The notes under the pieces: model-generated
Seen by the model: the letters and a program-made list of their open reading frames with translations, nothing else
What the model was told of the DNA's origin: nothing
The model's database searches: none
Assembly: GCA_051859045.1 (NCBI GenBank)
Contig: JBHYGK010000007.1
Coordinates: forward strand, 1 to 64,000
From: JBHYGK01 sp051859045
Lineage (GTDB): Bacteria; Pseudomonadota; Gammaproteobacteria; Xanthomonadales; Xanthomonadaceae
DNA length: 64,000 bases
Direction: 5' to 3'
Program-made: the position numbers and the translations under genes
Shown here: positions 62,026-64,000 of the stretch, piece by piece
Layout of the letters: the number at the start of each line of letters is the position of its first letter
Position numbering within the stretch: the stretch's first letter is position 1

Positions 62026-63165
62026 TCAGTCGGGGCGGCGCAGGCGCGCCAGCAGCGACACCAGCACCCACAGCAGCACCGCGGCCCCGGCATTGTGCAG
62101 GGTCGCGACCCACAGCGGCAGGCCCAGCACCACGTTGCTGATGCCGAGCGCGACCTGGGCCGCCAGGGCGAGGCCCAGGCCCACGCCGAAGCCGCGCATG
62201 CCGGTGGTCCGCAGCAGGCGCAGCGCCAGCACCAGCAGGTGGCCGGTCACGACGAGGGCGAACAGCCGGTGCACGAGCTGGATCGTCGCCCGGGCCGGGC
62301 CGTCGAGCACGCCGCCCTCGTAGTCCACGCCGATGCCGCGCCAGAGCACGAAGGCCTCGCCGAAGTCGGTCTCCGGCCACCACTGGCCGAGGCAGGTCGG
62401 GAAGTCGGTGCCGCACGCGAGCGCCGCGTAGTTGGCGCTGGTCCAGCCGCCGAGCGCGATCTGGATCGCCACCAGCACGATGCCGACGATGGTCAGCCGG
62501 CGCAGGCGGCCGGCGTCGATCAGGGTGATCCGGGCGTTCGGGGTGGCCCGCCAGGCCAGCCAGGTCAGCAGCGAGAAGGTGGTCAGGCCGCCCATCAGGT
62601 GGGCCATCACCACCGCGGGCTTCAGCAGCCAAGTCACCGTCCACAGGCCCAGCATGGCCTGGAAGATGATCACCGCCAGCAGCAGCACCGAGCCGCGCGC
62701 GAGGTCGGTGTTGCTCCAGCGCCAGGCCGCGGCCAGCAGGATCGCCTCGCCGAGGCCCACCAGCACGCTCGAGGCGACGTAGTGCTCCTGCATGTACAGC
62801 GGGATGGCGATCGCGACCAGGCCGGCGGCGCCGAGCACCTGGGCGATGCCATGCCGGCGCCGGCGCGCCGCCAGCAGGGCCAGCGCGAGGACGCCCAGGC
62901 CGAGGGTCGCCGCGAGGTGGCGGTGGATCTGCTCCAGCGGGGCCTTGTGGGTCTCGACCACGCGCTCGGGGAAGGCCTCGTTGGCCTGGGCGACGTCCTC
63001 GACGTGGACCGGCCAGGTGGCCTTGCCGTAGCAGGTGGGCCAATCCGGGCAGCTCAGGCCGGCGTTGGACAGGCGCACGAAGGCGCCCAGCACGACGACG
63101 CACAGCGTGAAGGCGACCGCGAACCAGGCGATCCGGTGGTAGTGGCGATGCGGGCTCTGCGACAT
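62026..63165 (-). CDS. Haem A synthase, COX15/CtaA family
   Basis: Oxidises the C8 methyl of haem O to a formyl group, giving haem A. The 379-residue protein has eight predicted membrane helices in two similar halves. Paired His ligands are in THKAPLEQIHRHLA (helix 2), VMAHLMGG, QLVHRLFA and TLHNAGAA. The N-terminal lead VRLSNAGLSCPDWPTCYGK carries the conserved Ser-Cys-x-Asp-Trp-x-x-Cys loop, and a second Cys pair lies in CGTDFPTCLG. It sits 48 bases after the SCO-like gene and before ctaB. Together with cytochrome c4 at 35136 it shows an aa3-type oxidase in this organism. Confidence 0.95.
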   Translation of the reverse strand: MSQSPHRHYHRIAWFAVAFTLCVVVLGAFVRLSNAGLSCPDWPTCYGKATWPVHVEDVAQANEAFPERVVETHKAPLEQIHRHLAATLGLGVLALALLAARRRRHGIAQVLGAAGLVAIAIPLYMQEHYVASSVLVGLGEAILLAAAWRWSNTDLARGSVLLLAVIIFQAMLGLWTVTWLLKPAVVMAHLMGGLTTFSLLTWLAWRATPNARITLIDAGRLRRLTIVGIVLVAIQIALGGWTSANYAALACGTDFPTCLGQWWPETDFGEAFVLWRGIGVDYEGGVLDGPARATIQLVHRLFALVVTGHLLVLALRLLRTTGMRGFGVGLGLALAAQVALGISNVVLGLPLWVATLHNAGAAVLLWVLVSLLARLRRPD

Positions 63166-63213
63166 GGCGCGGGGAATCCTTGGCGTGATCCGAGGGGGGG
63201 GCGTCGGGCGGGA

Positions 63214-63798
63214 TTACTTCAGCAGGCGGGCGAGGTCCTTGCGCAGCCCGGTCGGGTCGAAGCCCGGGGCGTAGCGCATGACCAGGAAGCCGCGGCCGTC
63301 GATCAGGTAGACCGGCAGGGCGTCGGGCGCGGAGCGCTCGGGCAGCGCGGCGAGCAGCTCGGGGTTGTCGCCCAGCGGCACCAGCGTGCGCCAGCGCGGC
63401 CCCTCGGGCAGCTCGCCGGCCCACAGCACGAACATGCGGTCGGCGTGGCGGCCCTCGGTCTGCCAGACCCGGTGCAGGGTGTCGAGCATGCGCGCGCAGG
63501 GCTCGCCGCAGTTCGCCGGCGCCTCGATCACGACGTGCCAGTTGCGCTCCTGCGGCACCCAGGCGAAGGCCTCGCCGTCGGCCTGGCGCGGCGAGAGCGC
63601 CTGCAGGTCGATCGGCGCGGGCAGCAGCTCGCCGAAGTTGCGGGTCTCGCCGGCCTCGGGGCGCCAGCCGGTGAGGTAGAGCCCCATCGCGATCAGCGGC
63701 GGGAGCATGAACATCACCACGATCAGCAGCAGGGTGCGGCGGGCGCGGGCGGGCGAGGCGGCGGGGGCGGGCGAAGCGGCGGGGGCGGTGGCGGTCAT
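63214..63798 (-). CDS. Membrane-anchored SCO/thioredoxin-like protein in the haem A operon
   Basis: A 194-residue protein with a disordered N-terminal Ala/Pro segment, one membrane helix (TLLLIVVMFMLPPLIAMGLYL, quoted in part: LLIVVMFMLPPLIAMGL) and a periplasmic domain of thioredoxin-like type. ANCGEPCARMLD has a Cys-x3-Cys pair, the spacing used for copper in SCO proteins; VYLIDGRGFLVMRYAPG near the end resembles the SCO/thioredoxin C-terminal strand. SCO also uses a distant His, which I could not identify with confidence. Its start overlaps the SURF1 stop (ATGA). Inferred role: copper or thiol handling in assembly of cytochrome c oxidase. Confidence 0.78.
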   Translation of the reverse strand: MTATAPAASPAPAASPARARRTLLLIVVMFMLPPLIAMGLYLTGWRPEAGETRNFGELLPAPIDLQALSPRQADGEAFAWVPQERNWHVVIEAPANCGEPCARMLDTLHRVWQTEGRHADRMFVLWAGELPEGPRWRTLVPLGDNPELLAALPERSAPDALPVYLIDGRGFLVMRYAPGFDPTGLRKDLARLLK

Positions 63799-64000
63799 GG
63801 GGTGGTCCGGGTCGGGGCGCGTCGGCGCAGGCCGAGCACGAGGGCGATCACGAGCACCGCGGAGGCGAGCGCCGCCCATTGGAAGGCGTAGCCGCGGTGC
63901 TTCTCGGGAGGCAGGGTATTCGGGAGCAGGTCGAGATCGCGCGCATACGCCGGGCCGCCGAGCGCGGCGGCCGGGATGGCGGGATCCAGGCGCAGTACGC
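63795..64000 (-). CDS. SURF1-family cytochrome oxidase assembly protein, 5' part cut by window edge
   Basis: Only the last 68 residues are in the window. The visible part reads LDPAIPAAALGGPAYARDLD, then LPPEKHRGYAFQWAALASA and a C-terminal membrane helix (ALASAVLVIALVLGL) with a basic tail; the PPEKHRGYAFQW segment before the helix is the hallmark of SURF1. SURF1 helps insert haem A into oxidase subunit I. The stop overlaps the ATG of the SCO-like gene, so the group SURF1 - SCO-like - COX15 - ctaB is one operon, whose promoter lies beyond the right edge. Confidence 0.9.
   Translation of the reverse strand, partial: VLRLDPAIPAAALGGPAYARDLDLLPNTLPPEKHRGYAFQWAALASAVLVIALVLGLRRRAPTRTTP

Overview
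The window is one continuous, very GC-rich stretch of bacterial chromosome (by eye well above 70% G+C, with G or C in nearly every third codon position). Gene content and protein style point to a gammaproteobacterium of the Lysobacteraceae/Xanthomonadaceae type: a glutaredoxin-HesB-rhodanese fusion, nrdAB behind a cobalamin riboswitch, a short AMP nucleosidase, a proteobacterial 454-residue glutamate-cysteine ligase, a SURF1/COX15/CtaB cluster, and exported amidohydrolases and an S9 peptidase. This placement is an inference from family resemblance; no 16S gene or other marker is present. I saw no tRNA, rRNA, insertion sequence, prophage or CRISPR array, and composition looks uniform.

Layout. 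1-6.3 kb: rsgA (cut by the left edge), a small membrane protein, an AlaA-type aminotransferase, a GDSL esterase, an LpxH-like phosphoesterase, the three-domain redox protein and a small lipoprotein. 6.4-18.5 kb: AMP nucleosidase; a translationally coupled pair of exported amidohydrolases, the second lacking the metal-binding HxH; an EF-hand protein followed by an ECF sigma / anti-sigma / CnrX-CpxP-like sensor module; a 1108-residue beta-propeller-amidohydrolase fusion; and two alpha/beta hydrolases. 18.6-22.6 kb: class Ia ribonucleotide reductase nrdAB with its riboswitch and promoter. 22.7-31.7 kb: small unknown genes, a fourth amidohydrolase, a cold-shock-domain/DUF1294 fusion coupled to an ATP pyrophosphatase, PEP carboxylase, a YecA-family SEC-C protein and glutamate-cysteine ligase. 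31.7-38 kb: an oligopeptide-binding protein plus one permease without ATPases, engB, cytochrome c4, a DsbA-like oxidoreductase, an endonuclease/phosphatase-fold protein and a small secreted protein. 38-46.4 kb: a TonB-dependent receptor, a TauE/SafE permease, soluble lytic transglycosylase, an NDUFA9-like protein and cca. 46.4-49.8 kb: a second ECF sigma factor with a ChrR-like cupin partner, leading into a COG4315-type protein, a DUF3034 barrel and an exported truncated haemoglobin. 49.8-56 kb: VanZ, MidA/NDUFAF7, a pteridine reductase, EcsC-like and DUF6159 membrane proteins, folK, folB, tsaD. 56-64 kb: rpsU-yqeY-dnaG, an S9 peptidase, then the haem A/cytochrome oxidase assembly group ctaB-COX15-SCO-like-SURF1 (cut by the right edge).

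How it works together: mostly housekeeping (deoxynucleotide synthesis, folate, tRNA modification and repair, replication priming, respiration) set among envelope functions (periplasmic hydrolases, disulfide chemistry, murein turnover, TonB uptake) and two extracytoplasmic stress modules. Genes are packed tightly: ATGA or GTGA overlaps are frequent, stops are nearly always TGA followed by G, and convergent genes are separated by perfect GC hairpins. The most interesting units are the riboswitch-controlled nrdAB, the ECF/cupin/globin module at 46.4-49.8 kb, the cysteine-free HesB domain inside the glutaredoxin-rhodanese fusion, and the amidohydrolase pair with a degenerate partner.
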